A stretch of 64,000 nucleotides of DNA from Cellulomonas xylanilytica. GTDB taxonomy: Bacteria > Actinomycetota > Actinomycetes > Actinomycetales > Cellulomonadaceae. The DNA lies in NCBI RefSeq assembly GCF_007989805.1, contig NZ_BJUB01000004.1, positions 124,001 through 188,000 of the forward strand, read 5' to 3'. The position numbers were made by a program, and so were the translations under genes. The notes under the pieces were generated by a model that was not told the DNA's origin, made no database searches, and saw nothing but the letters and a program-made list of their open reading frames with translations. Positions 8,603 to 15,918 of this stretch are shown piece after piece (position 1 is the stretch's first letter; the number at the start of each line of letters is the position of its first letter).

Positions 8603-9122
8603 GGTTCCTCCTGCTCTCGATGTACGGCAGCGCGATGGCCGGGCGCGGCACTTGCCGCCCGGGTCGGCTGAGTGCCGTCCGGCGAGGTCCGCGGTGCTCG
8701 GACGACAAGCACGACGTCGCGCTTCGATGAGGGCCGCGGTCGGGCTGACGGGCTTCGGTCGGGACCGCAGCGTGGTGCCGCCGGGTGGTGCCCGGTGGAC
8801 GATGAGCGCGCCTTGCGCTCGATGGGCTCGGCGTGGTCCTGCGTGCAGCGACGCTGGCCGTCTCTGCCACGCTAGCGGCTACCGACCGACTCGGACCAGG
8901 CCGAGTCGGCGGCACCGACAACTGCCCGGACGGTCGCTGAGGTGGGCGTCGTGTCCATCGTCGCCCACTCAGAGTCGGGATCGCTTCCGGGGCGGGCCTA
9001 CCGGGACTGCGACCTGTTTCGCATCTCACTCGGGCCACCCGTCCGACCTGCGGAGACATGCTCCCGTGGTACCTGCGTCGTCCTGCAGGTGCGCGTGGAC
9101 GTGCTCGGCTGGATCTCGACCG
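8603..9122. other. Intergenic stretch without a supported gene
   Basis: About 520 bp hold the upstream region of the secreted protein gene and the downstream region of the RidA gene. Frames here give Arg/Pro-rich sequences without motifs. The only structure is the dyad CCGACTCGG/CCGAGTCGG at 8886-8909 with a 6-base loop. It could terminate leftward transcription from the RidA gene, although it lies more than 200 bp beyond its stop. Confidence 0.4.
8886..8909 (-). terminator. Possible hairpin terminator
   Basis: A 9-bp perfect stem (CCGACTCGG/CCGAGTCGG) encloses the loop ACCAGG. No U tract follows on either strand. It may end transcription arriving from the RidA gene on the minus strand; a role as a protein-binding dyad is equally possible. 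Confidence 0.3.
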
Positions 9123-9509
9123 TCAGGCCTCGGGCGCGAGAGCGACGGCCTCGATCGAGACCAGCAGACCGCGAGGCAGGACCACGTTCGCGGGCGCCGA
9201 CCGGGCCGGCGGCGGCGTCGGCATGTGGCGCGCGTACACGGCGTTGAGCGCGGCGAAGTCGGCGACGTCCGCGTAGAAGATCGTCGTCTTGACCAGGTGG
9301 TCCATCGACGACCCCGCCGCCTCCAGGATCGCGGCAAGGTTGCTCAGCGCGAGCTCCGTCTGCGCCTCGATCCCCTCGGCGACGGCGCCGGTCACCGGGT
9401 CGATGCCGACGGTGCCGGAGACGAAGACGAAGCCGCCCGCGACGATCGCCTGGCTGTAGGGGCCCAGCGCTGCCGGCGCCTGGTCGGTCTCCACGGACTG
9501 TCGGTCCAT
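9123..9509 (-). CDS. RidA / YjgF / UK114 family protein
   Basis: 128 residues, the normal length. Family blocks are ALGPYSQAIVAGGFVFVSG near the N-terminus, a central EAQTELALSNLAAILEAAGS helix and the C-terminal R-PANVVLPRGLLVSIEAVAL. RidA proteins are trimers that hydrolyse reactive enamines and imines formed by PLP enzymes. The ligand-binding Arg of archetypal RidA normally sits in an RxxV segment; here SAPANVVL follows PPAR, so one Arg is present nearby. Subfamilies differ in deaminase activity. The gene is isolated, and the neighbourhood does not indicate a pathway. Confidence 0.85.
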   Translation of the reverse strand: MDRQSVETDQAPAALGPYSQAIVAGGFVFVSGTVGIDPVTGAVAEGIEAQTELALSNLAAILEAAGSSMDHLVKTTIFYADVADFAALNAVYARHMPTPPPARSAPANVVLPRGLLVSIEAVALAPEA

Positions 9510-9623
9510 GGGACCTGCCTACCACTGCAGACCCCCACCGGACCACGGCCTGCCCTGCGCGTGAGGGGTCCGCGGCCTCCGGTGGACAGGAGGTAGCGAC
9601 TTCCTGGCCCCGATGGAACGTCC

Positions 9624-9664
9624 CCTCGGCTCCCGAGCGGCTGGACGCTGCTCGGGAGCCGGGG
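9624..9664 (-). terminator. Strong hairpin terminator of the molybdenum-enzyme operon
   Basis: GGCTCCCGAGC (9628-9638) pairs exactly with GCTCGGGAGCC (9650-9660), and the stem extends outward by about four more pairs including one G-U, around an 11-base loop. It lies 86 bp beyond the last gene of the leftward operon ending at 9750 and would stop that transcript. No U tract is present. Confidence 0.6.
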
Positions 9665-9749
9665 CAGGGCGCGGCGCTCGACCTCGTCGAGGAGGTCGTC
9701 GGACTCGTGCGTCCAGGACGACCGCGCTCGACCCCGGGTGGTGCTAGCC

Positions 9750-10436
9750 CTACAGCTGCTTGCGCACCCCGGCCTCGTGGACCACGTCCGCGAGCTCGCC
9801 CTCGATCGTTCCGCTCAGGGTGTCGGAGCCGGCGCCCCGGCGGCCGGTCGGGATCAGGGTCCGGTGCCGGGCGTCCTCGAGCTCGAAGCCGAGTGCCGCG
9901 TAGAGCGCCACCGCGGCGAGGACGAGCCCGGTCACGCCCGCCACCGTCGACCACAAGGGTTCGGCGGTGATCTGTGCGACACCCGTGAGCGCGAACCGCA
10001 CGGCCGACAGGCCCATGACGGCCGCCGCAGCGACCTTGGTCACGGCGGCCGCGGCGGGTACGAGCATCGCGACCCCGGCGGTGACGAGGAGGACTCCGAG
10101 CCCCGCGCTGGACGCACCGGGTGGGCTCGTGAGCGTGACGAGGCACGCAGCGGCCCACGACCCGGCGAGGACCCCCATGCCCGTCCCCGCGACCGGGTCC
10201 CGGGCGAGGAACCCGAAGACCGACGAGACGAGCTGCAGCGGGACGGTGAACGCCAGCACACCGAGCGCGACGGCATGCCCCTCCGACGGGGGGATCCACC
10301 CCAGCTGCAGGGAGCTGAACGCCGTCGTGGCGACGAGCAGGCCGAGGAAGCCGAGCGGCAGGGGCGTCCCGACAGGACGGACGACGATGCGGCTGATCGC
10401 GAGGTGCCGGTCGGTGCCGGAGTCGTCGGCAGTCAA
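9750..10436 (-). CDS. GPR1/FUN34/YaaH-family membrane protein (probable acetate/monocarboxylate transporter)
   Basis: About 228 residues with six hydrophobic segments. The N-terminal VRPVGTPLPLGFLGL matches the NPAPLGL signature of the YaaH/SatP acetate-succinate channel family. I place the start at TTG 10436 because it overlaps the preceding stop (TTGA), matching the coupling elsewhere in this operon, and it has AGGTG upstream. A GTG at 10514 would add a charged, non-homologous leader. The C-terminal 50 residues are soluble and extend beyond the usual family end. Being last in an operon with a molybdopterin oxidoreductase, it may move that enzyme's substrate or product, for instance formate or another small acid (inference). 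Confidence 0.75.
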   Translation of the reverse strand: MTADDSGTDRHLAISRIVVRPVGTPLPLGFLGLLVATTAFSSLQLGWIPPSEGHAVALGVLAFTVPLQLVSSVFGFLARDPVAGTGMGVLAGSWAAACLVTLTSPPGASSAGLGVLLVTAGVAMLVPAAAAVTKVAAAAVMGLSAVRFALTGVAQITAEPLWSTVAGVTGLVLAAVALYAALGFELEDARHRTLIPTGRRGAGSDTLSGTIEGELADVVHEAGVRKQL

Positions 10437-10915
10437 CTGACGAGCACCTGCGTGGACGACTCCTTGAGCTTCCCGTTGGCCCAGCGCACCTGTCGCAGGG
10501 TCTGCGGGTGGCACCGCGCGGTCACGTCCAGGAGGTCCGTGTGCTTGATACCCTGCGCCGCCTGCGCCAGCATCTCCCAGTCGACGGAGACGCCGGACGC
10601 CTTCACGTACACCTCCCGCAGGTCCCGCAGGAGCAGCAGACCGGGGATGCTCAGACGGCCGACGAGCTCGCTCGCCCTGTCCCTGACGGCGGTGGCGACA
10701 CCGCCTTCGCCGTCCGCGTCGGGGTCCAGCTCCTCGCCGTAGTCGCGGGCGACCTGGGCGATCTCGCGGACGTGGTCCTGGGACCAGGCGGCCAGGTCGC
10801 GTGCCACGTAGAAGATCTCGTGGTCCACCTTGTGCCGGTCGGAGACCTGGAGGAGCTCGTGCGCCAGGTCGCTCTCCGACCGGTGGAGCTCACGCAGCAC
10901 GAGCCCGATCTTCAT
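10433..10915 (-). CDS. Helical protein of unknown function coupled to the molybdopterin oxidoreductase
   Basis: 160 residues, predicted almost entirely alpha-helical, without signal or membrane segment. The first 60 residues (MKIGLVLRELHRSESDLAHE onward) look like a helical bundle with regularly spaced His and Glu (ELLQVSDRHKVDHEIFYVAR). This vaguely recalls four-helix carboxylate-bridged or Dps-like folds, but no ferritin motif is complete. I do not recognise the family. Its ATG overlaps the stop of the oxidoreductase (ATGA) and its stop overlaps the transporter start (TTGA), so all three are made together. A chaperone or electron-transfer accessory role is a guess from context. Confidence 0.6.
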   Translation of the reverse strand: MKIGLVLRELHRSESDLAHELLQVSDRHKVDHEIFYVARDLAAWSQDHVREIAQVARDYGEELDPDADGEGGVATAVRDRASELVGRLSIPGLLLLRDLREVYVKASGVSVDWEMLAQAAQGIKHTDLLDVTARCHPQTLRQVRWANGKLKESSTQVLVS

Positions 10916-13377
10916 CGTCCACCTCCCGTCGAGCCGGGCACGTCCTCCAGGACCGCGGCGGACGACCCGCCCCGGGTGGCGGGCACGTGGCCCCGGACCG
11001 GGGCTGACCCGGTGGTCGTCGGGGCTGCGGACGGGCGTCCGTCACCGCTCTCGACCCGGCGCAGCGCCGCTGCCGCCGTCTTGAAGATCGGCTGCTTCGA
11101 CGCCGGGTCCCACTCGGTGATGGTCAGCTCGTTGGCGGCACGCCCGTGCTCGGCCGGCTCGTGCCCGCCCGGGGTGTCCCAGTAGCCGTAGTGGAACGGC
11201 AGGAACAGCACGCCCGACCGGATGCCGCTGACGCGGACACGCGCACGCACCGTCCCCCGCGGCGTCGCGACCTCGGCGAGGTCCCCCTCGTCGACCCCGT
11301 GCAGATCAGCGTCGTGCGCCGAGACCTCGACCCACACCTCCGGAGCGGCGTCCCGCAGCTGCGGCACCCGTCCTGTCTTGGTGCGGGTGTGGAACTGGTA
11401 CAGCGTCCGCCCGGTGATCAGCTGGAGCGGGTACTGCTCGCTCGGCATCTCGTGCGGCCGTGTGTACTCCGCAGCCTTGAGGACGGCCTTGCCGGCCGGG
11501 TTCATCGCCTTGTACTCCGAGGGCTCGAGCGGCGCACCCGTCAGCAGGTCGCGTCCGTAGCTCTCGCAGTACTCGGGGTCGGACCAGAACCGGCCGTCGA
11601 CGTAGAGCCGCTCGGTCCCGTCCGGGTGCTCCTCGTTGCAGGGCCACTGGATCCCGCTGCCCCCGCGGAGCGTGTCGTAGCTCAGGCCCGTGTAGTCGCA
11701 CGGGCGCCCCCGGGTGCACTCCTTCCACGCCTCGAACGCGGACTCCGGGTCGTGCCACTTCACCAGGGGCTCGCCGTCCTTGTCCTTCAGCCCGAGCCGG
11801 TCCGCGAAGTCGACGAGGATGTCGAGGTCCGCCCGGGCGTCACCCGGGGGGTCCACGGCCTTCTCCGAGAGGTGGACCGTGCGGTCCGCGTTGGTGAACG
11901 TGCCCGTCTTCTCCCCCCACGTCGCGGCAGGCAGCACCACGTCCGCCAGCTGCGCGGTCTCGGTGAGGAAGAGGTCCTGCACGACGAGGAAGAGACGCTC
12001 CTGCGACAGGATCGAGCGGATGCGCCGGAGCTCGGGCAGCGACACGGCGGGGTTGGTCGCGGTGATCCACATCATCCGGATCGACCCGTCCTCGATGTAC
12101 CGCATCATCTGCATCACGTGGGTCGGTGGCGAGTAGTGCGGGATGTCCATCGGGTCGATGTTCCACACGCGTGCGAGGTCCTTGACGTGCGCGTCGTTGG
12201 ACCAGTTGCGGAACGCCGGCAGGTCCCCGTCAGCACCGCACTCGCGGGTGTTCTCGGCGGTCGGCTGGCCGTTCATCTGCAGGACGCCGCACCCCGGGCG
12301 ACCCAGCATCCCGCGGATGACGTGCAGGTTGTTGACCTGGACCGCCGCCGCGGTGGCCTGGTGGGACTGGTAGAAGCCCTGCAGCACCGTGGAGAGCAGC
12401 CGCTCCGCGGTCCCCAGCAGCCGCGCACCCGCCCGGACCTGCTCCTCGGGCACGTCGCAGATCCGCGCCACGACGTCGGGCGGGTAGTCCGCGACCCTCG
12501 CCTCCAGCTCGGCGTAGCCGACCGCGTGCGCCTGCACGTAGTCGTGGTCCACCCAGTCGTGGGCGATGACCTCGTGCAGGAGGCCGTTCATGAGCGCGAC
12601 GTTGGTCCCCGGACGCGGAGCGAGGTGGACCGTCGCGGCGCGAGCCACGGGGGTCAGTCGAGGATCGACGCACAGGATGGCGGGCGGGTCGTCGCCTGCG
12701 AGTCGGTCCAGGATCCGCATCCACAGGACGGACTGCGTCTCGGCCATGTTGTTGCCGAACAGCGCGACGACGTCGGCGTGGTCGACGTCCGTGTACGAGC
12801 CGGGCTGGCCGTCGCAGCCGAAGGTCTCCTTGAGGGCCTCCGCCGCGGTCGCCGTGCACAGCCGGGTGTTGCCGTCGACGTGGTTGGTCCCGATACCCCC
12901 GTGCGCGACGATCCCGAGGGTGTAGTACTCCTCGGCGAAGAGCTGTCCGGTCGTGTAGAAGCCGATCGCGCTGGGGCCCTGCTCGTCGAGCAGCTCCTTG
13001 GTGCGCCCGACGACCCGGTCCATCGCCGTGTCCCAGTCCGTCTCGACGAGGACACCGTCCTGCCGGACCAGCGGACGGGTCAGGCGGTCCGGGGAGGCGT
13101 TGGCCTGCCAGCCGTACAGGTCCTTGACGCCGAGCCGGCCGTGGTTGACGCGGTCCTGCCCGCGGCCCCGCACCCCGACGATGCGCCCGTCCTTGACGGC
13201 GATGTCCATCGCGTCGCCGTTCGAGTGCAGGATCGACGCGGTCTGCACCCACCGGTCCACGTCCGGCGGCGACACTCCTGCGTCCAGGTACGTGTCGACG
13301 CGCACGGGCCACTGCTGTCCCCGCCCGTAGGGGGTCCGCGCACCCCACGGCTCGCCGATCCGGTCCGACGTGACCAT
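10912..13377 (-). CDS. Molybdopterin oxidoreductase (assimilatory nitrate reductase/formate dehydrogenase-like) without the N-terminal Fe-S cysteines
   Basis: From the ATG at 13377 (GGGAG ribosome site) the protein has about 821 residues. It carries the DMSO-reductase-family domains in order: N-terminal Fe4S4-like region, two molybdopterin-binding domains including the Mo-ligand block HVDGNTRLCTATA with Cys as probable metal ligand, LADVVLPAATWGEKTGTFTN, and the C-terminal molydopterin-dinucleotide-binding domain starting near YPLQLITGRTLYQFHT. Where relatives have a cysteine-bearing VLCSNGC segment that binds a [4Fe-4S] cluster, this reads SILHSNGDAMDI: Ser, His and Asp replace the cysteines. 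It would need electrons by another route, or represents a distinct subfamily. Oxidation or reduction of a small anion in the cytoplasm is inferred; no TAT signal is present. A GTG at 13503 would give a 42-residue low-complexity leader. Confidence 0.85.
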   Translation of the reverse strand: MVTSDRIGEPWGARTPYGRGQQWPVRVDTYLDAGVSPPDVDRWVQTASILHSNGDAMDIAVKDGRIVGVRGRGQDRVNHGRLGVKDLYGWQANASPDRLTRPLVRQDGVLVETDWDTAMDRVVGRTKELLDEQGPSAIGFYTTGQLFAEEYYTLGIVAHGGIGTNHVDGNTRLCTATAAEALKETFGCDGQPGSYTDVDHADVVALFGNNMAETQSVLWMRILDRLAGDDPPAILCVDPRLTPVARAATVHLAPRPGTNVALMNGLLHEVIAHDWVDHDYVQAHAVGYAELEARVADYPPDVVARICDVPEEQVRAGARLLGTAERLLSTVLQGFYQSHQATAAAVQVNNLHVIRGMLGRPGCGVLQMNGQPTAENTRECGADGDLPAFRNWSNDAHVKDLARVWNIDPMDIPHYSPPTHVMQMMRYIEDGSIRMMWITATNPAVSLPELRRIRSILSQERLFLVVQDLFLTETAQLADVVLPAATWGEKTGTFTNADRTVHLSEKAVDPPGDARADLDILVDFADRLGLKDKDGEPLVKWHDPESAFEAWKECTRGRPCDYTGLSYDTLRGGSGIQWPCNEEHPDGTERLYVDGRFWSDPEYCESYGRDLLTGAPLEPSEYKAMNPAGKAVLKAAEYTRPHEMPSEQYPLQLITGRTLYQFHTRTKTGRVPQLRDAAPEVWVEVSAHDADLHGVDEGDLAEVATPRGTVRARVRVSGIRSGVLFLPFHYGYWDTPGGHEPAEHGRAANELTITEWDPASKQPIFKTAAAALRRVESGDGRPSAAPTTTGSAPVRGHVPATRGGSSAAVLEDVPGSTGGGR

Positions 13378-13534
13378 GCGCAGGCTCCCTGCCGTCGCGG
13401 GTGTCGGGCGGACCTCTTCGCCAGGACCACCAAACCGCCGACGGGACCGCGCCGCAACAGCGGGCACTGTCGCCGGGACGCGCGCCGCCGCGTCGGTCAC
13501 CACCGGGGCGGGTCGCTGCCGGTCCCCTGCGCCG

Positions 13535-14257
13535 TCACGATGGCCCGCGAGAACGACGAGCCGGTCGCGCGAACCGCGGTCCGAGCCTCCCGACGTGGCC
13601 CACCGTCGGCGCCATCACGACGAGCGCGGCCGCCGCCAGCACGTGCCAGGCACCGTGCCCCTGCCAGGGCGACGAGGGGTCGCACCACGGCCACCCCGCT
13701 CGCGACATGGTCCCGATGCCTGCCCCGACCGCGAGCAGCGCGAGACCGACGGTGACGGGTCGCCGCAGGCGGGGCTGCGCGCGAGCCCGGAGCACGGTCA
13801 GGAGGACGGCGGCGGCGGCCAGCGCGACCTGCGCGACGTCGCCGGCGCGCGGTGCCAGGGCCACGACCGGCAGGACCACGGCGGTGGGAAGCGTCCACAT
13901 CCACCACGACCGGGTCCGGCCCGCCAGGTCGGCGGCGGCGTCCGCGCCGAGGAACGCGAGGGTCGCCAGCAGCGGCAGGTCGTGAGCGACGTCGGACCAC
14001 GCCGGGTCGGGGCCGTGCTCGACGAACGAGCCGATGCCGACCGCCGCGACCAGCACCGCGTAGGTGCGGACGCGGACCCACGAGGCACGCGTGTCGACCG
14101 TCGGCCGAGCAAGGGCGACGATGAGGACGGCACCGACGACGAACGACCAGCTGGTGAGCGCCGAGACGGGCTCGACCCACGGGCCCTCGGTCACTCCTTC
14201 GCACTGCGGGCCGCGCACGACCTCGGTGCCCCGCAGCCCCCAGGACGCGACGGTCAT
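13535..14257 (-). CDS. Seven-helix CREST/alkaline-ceramidase-like membrane protein
   Basis: 240 residues with about seven hydrophobic segments. Conserved polar residues fit the CREST hydrolase superfamily (alkaline ceramidases, PAQR, Per1): CEGVTEGPWVEPVSALTSWSF, then SFVEHGPDPAWSDVAHDLP with the metal-ligand-like His and Asp, and C-terminal QGHGAWHVLAAAAL with the paired histidines. Members are Zn-dependent amide or lipid hydrolases, or receptors. The start is ATG 14257; the last 20 residues are basic and cytoplasmic. It is followed at 157 bp by the molybdenum operon on the same strand but is not coupled to it. The exact substrate is unknown. Confidence 0.65.
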   Translation of the reverse strand: MTVASWGLRGTEVVRGPQCEGVTEGPWVEPVSALTSWSFVVGAVLIVALARPTVDTRASWVRVRTYAVLVAAVGIGSFVEHGPDPAWSDVAHDLPLLATLAFLGADAAADLAGRTRSWWMWTLPTAVVLPVVALAPRAGDVAQVALAAAAVLLTVLRARAQPRLRRPVTVGLALLAVGAGIGTMSRAGWPWCDPSSPWQGHGAWHVLAAAALVVMAPTVGHVGRLGPRFARPARRSRGPS

Positions 14258-14334
14258 CGCCTCACGATAAGCGGCCCGAGGACCCTGCGCCCCGCCGCCC
14301 CCGCGCCCTCCTCAGGGCCGAGAAAGCCCGGCGC

Positions 14335-14838
14335 TCAGTGCCCCGCGGCGTCGAACGCGCGCGCGAAGCGGAGCTCGCCGCGCGGCGAGGGACCCCCGAA
14401 GGTGACGTGCTGGACGGCGGTGGGGTCCAGGTCGAGGTGCGTCAGGGCCCCGTCGGCCGTGAACCCCATCCGGCGGTAGATCTCCGGGTCACCGATGAGC
14501 GCGCAGCCGCGGGCGCCCTGGTCCCGCAGCCGGCGCAAACCTTCAGTGACCATCGCCCGGCCGATCCCCCGCCGCTGCAGGTCGAGCCGGACGGAGATCG
14601 GCCCGAGCCCGAACCAGCCGTCGTGCGACCCGTCGATCGTCACGGGCGAGAACGCGACGTGCCCCACGACGCCGCCGTCGTCCTCCGCCACCAGCGAGAG
14701 CGTCAGATCCCCGGACGCCCGCAGCGCCCGGACGATCGGAGCCTCGGAGCCGTCGCTGAACGGCTGCGGCTCGAACGCGACGGTGGTCAGCCGATCGATG
14801 GCGTCGACGTCGTCGGGGCGTTCGGGTCGGATCAGCAT
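14335..14838 (-). CDS. GNAT-family N-acetyltransferase
   Basis: 167 residues from the ATG at 14838, which has GGGAG six bases upstream; the in-frame start at 14862 lacks one. The N-terminus LIRPERPDDVDAIDRLT is typical. Motif A is LGPISVRLDLQRRGIGRAMV, with the acetyl-CoA pyrophosphate loop (Q/R)xxGxG/A, and IYRRMGF closes the fold. It belongs to the small YhbS-like group that acetylates unknown small molecules or peptides. The gene is monocistronic. Confidence 0.85.
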   Translation of the reverse strand: MLIRPERPDDVDAIDRLTTVAFEPQPFSDGSEAPIVRALRASGDLTLSLVAEDDGGVVGHVAFSPVTIDGSHDGWFGLGPISVRLDLQRRGIGRAMVTEGLRRLRDQGARGCALIGDPEIYRRMGFTADGALTHLDLDPTAVQHVTFGGPSPRGELRFARAFDAAGH

Positions 14839-14933
14839 CGTCGTCTCCCGGGTCGCGGACACGCCCGGCCCGGGCGCGATCGCAGCGTAGGGCGGGGTGG
14901 TGCGGAGCCGAAGCGGATATGAGGACGCGGTTC

Positions 14934-15464
14934 CTACGTCGCCACACCGAGCCGATCACGGGCGAGGGCAGCGAGCGCGAGGTCCGCGACCTCGTGCGGG
15001 TCGTCCGGCGGGTCGGCGAGCAGGTGGCGGGCCTCGACGTCCGCGCGCGCGAACTCGTCGTGCATCAGGCGCGCCGCGTCCGGGTCCGTGAACCCGTGCC
15101 CCTGGCGCGAGCGGACCCGGTCCACACATCGGTGCACCGACGGCAGCAGGACGAGGTAGTCGAGCCGGCGCATACCGGTCGCGGCCGCGAACGTCGGGAG
15201 GAACCACGGACCGACGACGCCGTCGTAGACGGTCGCGTAGCCACCGGCCGCATACCGCCCGGCAGCCGCGGCCGCGGCCTGCGTCACGACGGTGTTCTGC
15301 GCGTCGGCCTCCGGGAGCCAGGGCGCGATCGCCCCGCGCGCCAGGAAGCTGAAGAACGAGTCACCGTCGACCAGCACGCTCCGCTCGAGGCGGTCGGCCA
15401 CGATCCTGGCCACCGTCGACTTGCCTGCTCCGGGTGGCCCGGTGATCACGAGGAGCTGCCCCAT
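14934..15464 (-). CDS. P-loop kinase / AAA-family ATPase (chloramphenicol phosphotransferase- or zeta-like)
   Basis: 176 residues opening directly with the Walker A loop GPPGAGKST at residues 9-17. LVDGDSFFSFL is probably the base/substrate site, TVYDGVVGPW lies at the position of the second acidic strand, and VRSRQGHGFTDPDAARLM is an Arg-containing lid region. The layout matches small metabolite or antibiotic kinases rather than true AAA+ machines. The gene is divergent from the PadR gene across a 91-bp interval containing repeated CCTAG elements, so its expression may also fall under PadR. The substrate is unknown, and it has no antitoxin-like partner. Confidence 0.7.
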   Translation of the reverse strand: MGQLLVITGPPGAGKSTVARIVADRLERSVLVDGDSFFSFLARGAIAPWLPEADAQNTVVTQAAAAAAGRYAAGGYATVYDGVVGPWFLPTFAAATGMRRLDYLVLLPSVHRCVDRVRSRQGHGFTDPDAARLMHDEFARADVEARHLLADPPDDPHEVADLALAALARDRLGVAT

Positions 15465-15502
15465 GGACGGATTGTGCCCGACCGCCGCCGTGGTTCGGCG
15501 AG

Positions 15503-15532
15503 ATACCTAGAGCCGCTAGGGTTCATACCTAG
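15503..15532. promoter_or_regulatory. Repeated ATACCTAG elements, probable PadR operator
   Basis: ATACCTAG occurs at 15503-15510 and again at 15525-15532, a 22-bp spacing of about two helical turns. CCTAG AGCCG CTAGG (15506-15520) forms an inverted repeat between them. The site sits 24 bp upstream of the PadR GTG start, in the divergent promoter region. PadR proteins commonly repress their own operon through such dyads. Confidence 0.55.
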
Positions 15533-15555
15533 CAGCACAAGGTAGAGGAGACATC

Positions 15556-15918
15556 GTGCGCATCGACAAGGACCTGGTCGCCGCCTCGGCGACACCGCTC
15601 GTGCTGGGGATCCTGGCGGACGGCGACCTCTACGGGTACGCGATCCTCAAGCGCGTGGGCGAGCTGTCCGGCGGGCGCATGCAGTGGACGGACGGCATGC
15701 TCTACCCGCTCCTGCACCGCCTGGAGCGGCTCGGCCACGTCTCGTCGTCGTGGGGCACGTCCGAGGCGGGCCGGCGACGCAAGCACTACGCGATCACGGC
15801 GACCGGCCGGGCGGCGCTCGCCGACCGGCACGCACAGTGGAGCGTCGTCGCGGACACGCTCCGGCAGGTCTGGGAGTCGGCGCCGCGGCCCGCCACCGTC
15901 GCGGAGGTGTGGGCGTGA
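15556..15918 (+). CDS. PadR-family transcriptional regulator
   Basis: 120 residues, GTG start with GAGGAG five bases upstream. The winged-helix PadR domain fills the protein: LVLGILADGDLYGYAILKRV, the recognition region MQWTDGMLYPLLHRLERLG, and the beta-wing segment GRRRKHYAITATGRAAL. It is the short single-domain type (PadR-s1), usually a repressor of a downstream membrane protein or transporter gene. Its TGA overlaps the ATG of the next gene, which starts with a permease-prefix-like domain; this pair is a standard actinobacterial arrangement. Confidence 0.9.
   Translation: MRIDKDLVAASATPLVLGILADGDLYGYAILKRVGELSGGRMQWTDGMLYPLLHRLERLGHVSSSWGTSEAGRRRKHYAITATGRAALADRHAQWSVVADTLRQVWESAPRPATVAEVWA

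Noticed and set aside
11146-13755. Open frame of 869 codons on the plus strand
   Set aside because: It is antisense to the molybdopterin oxidoreductase, whose motifs are unmistakable.
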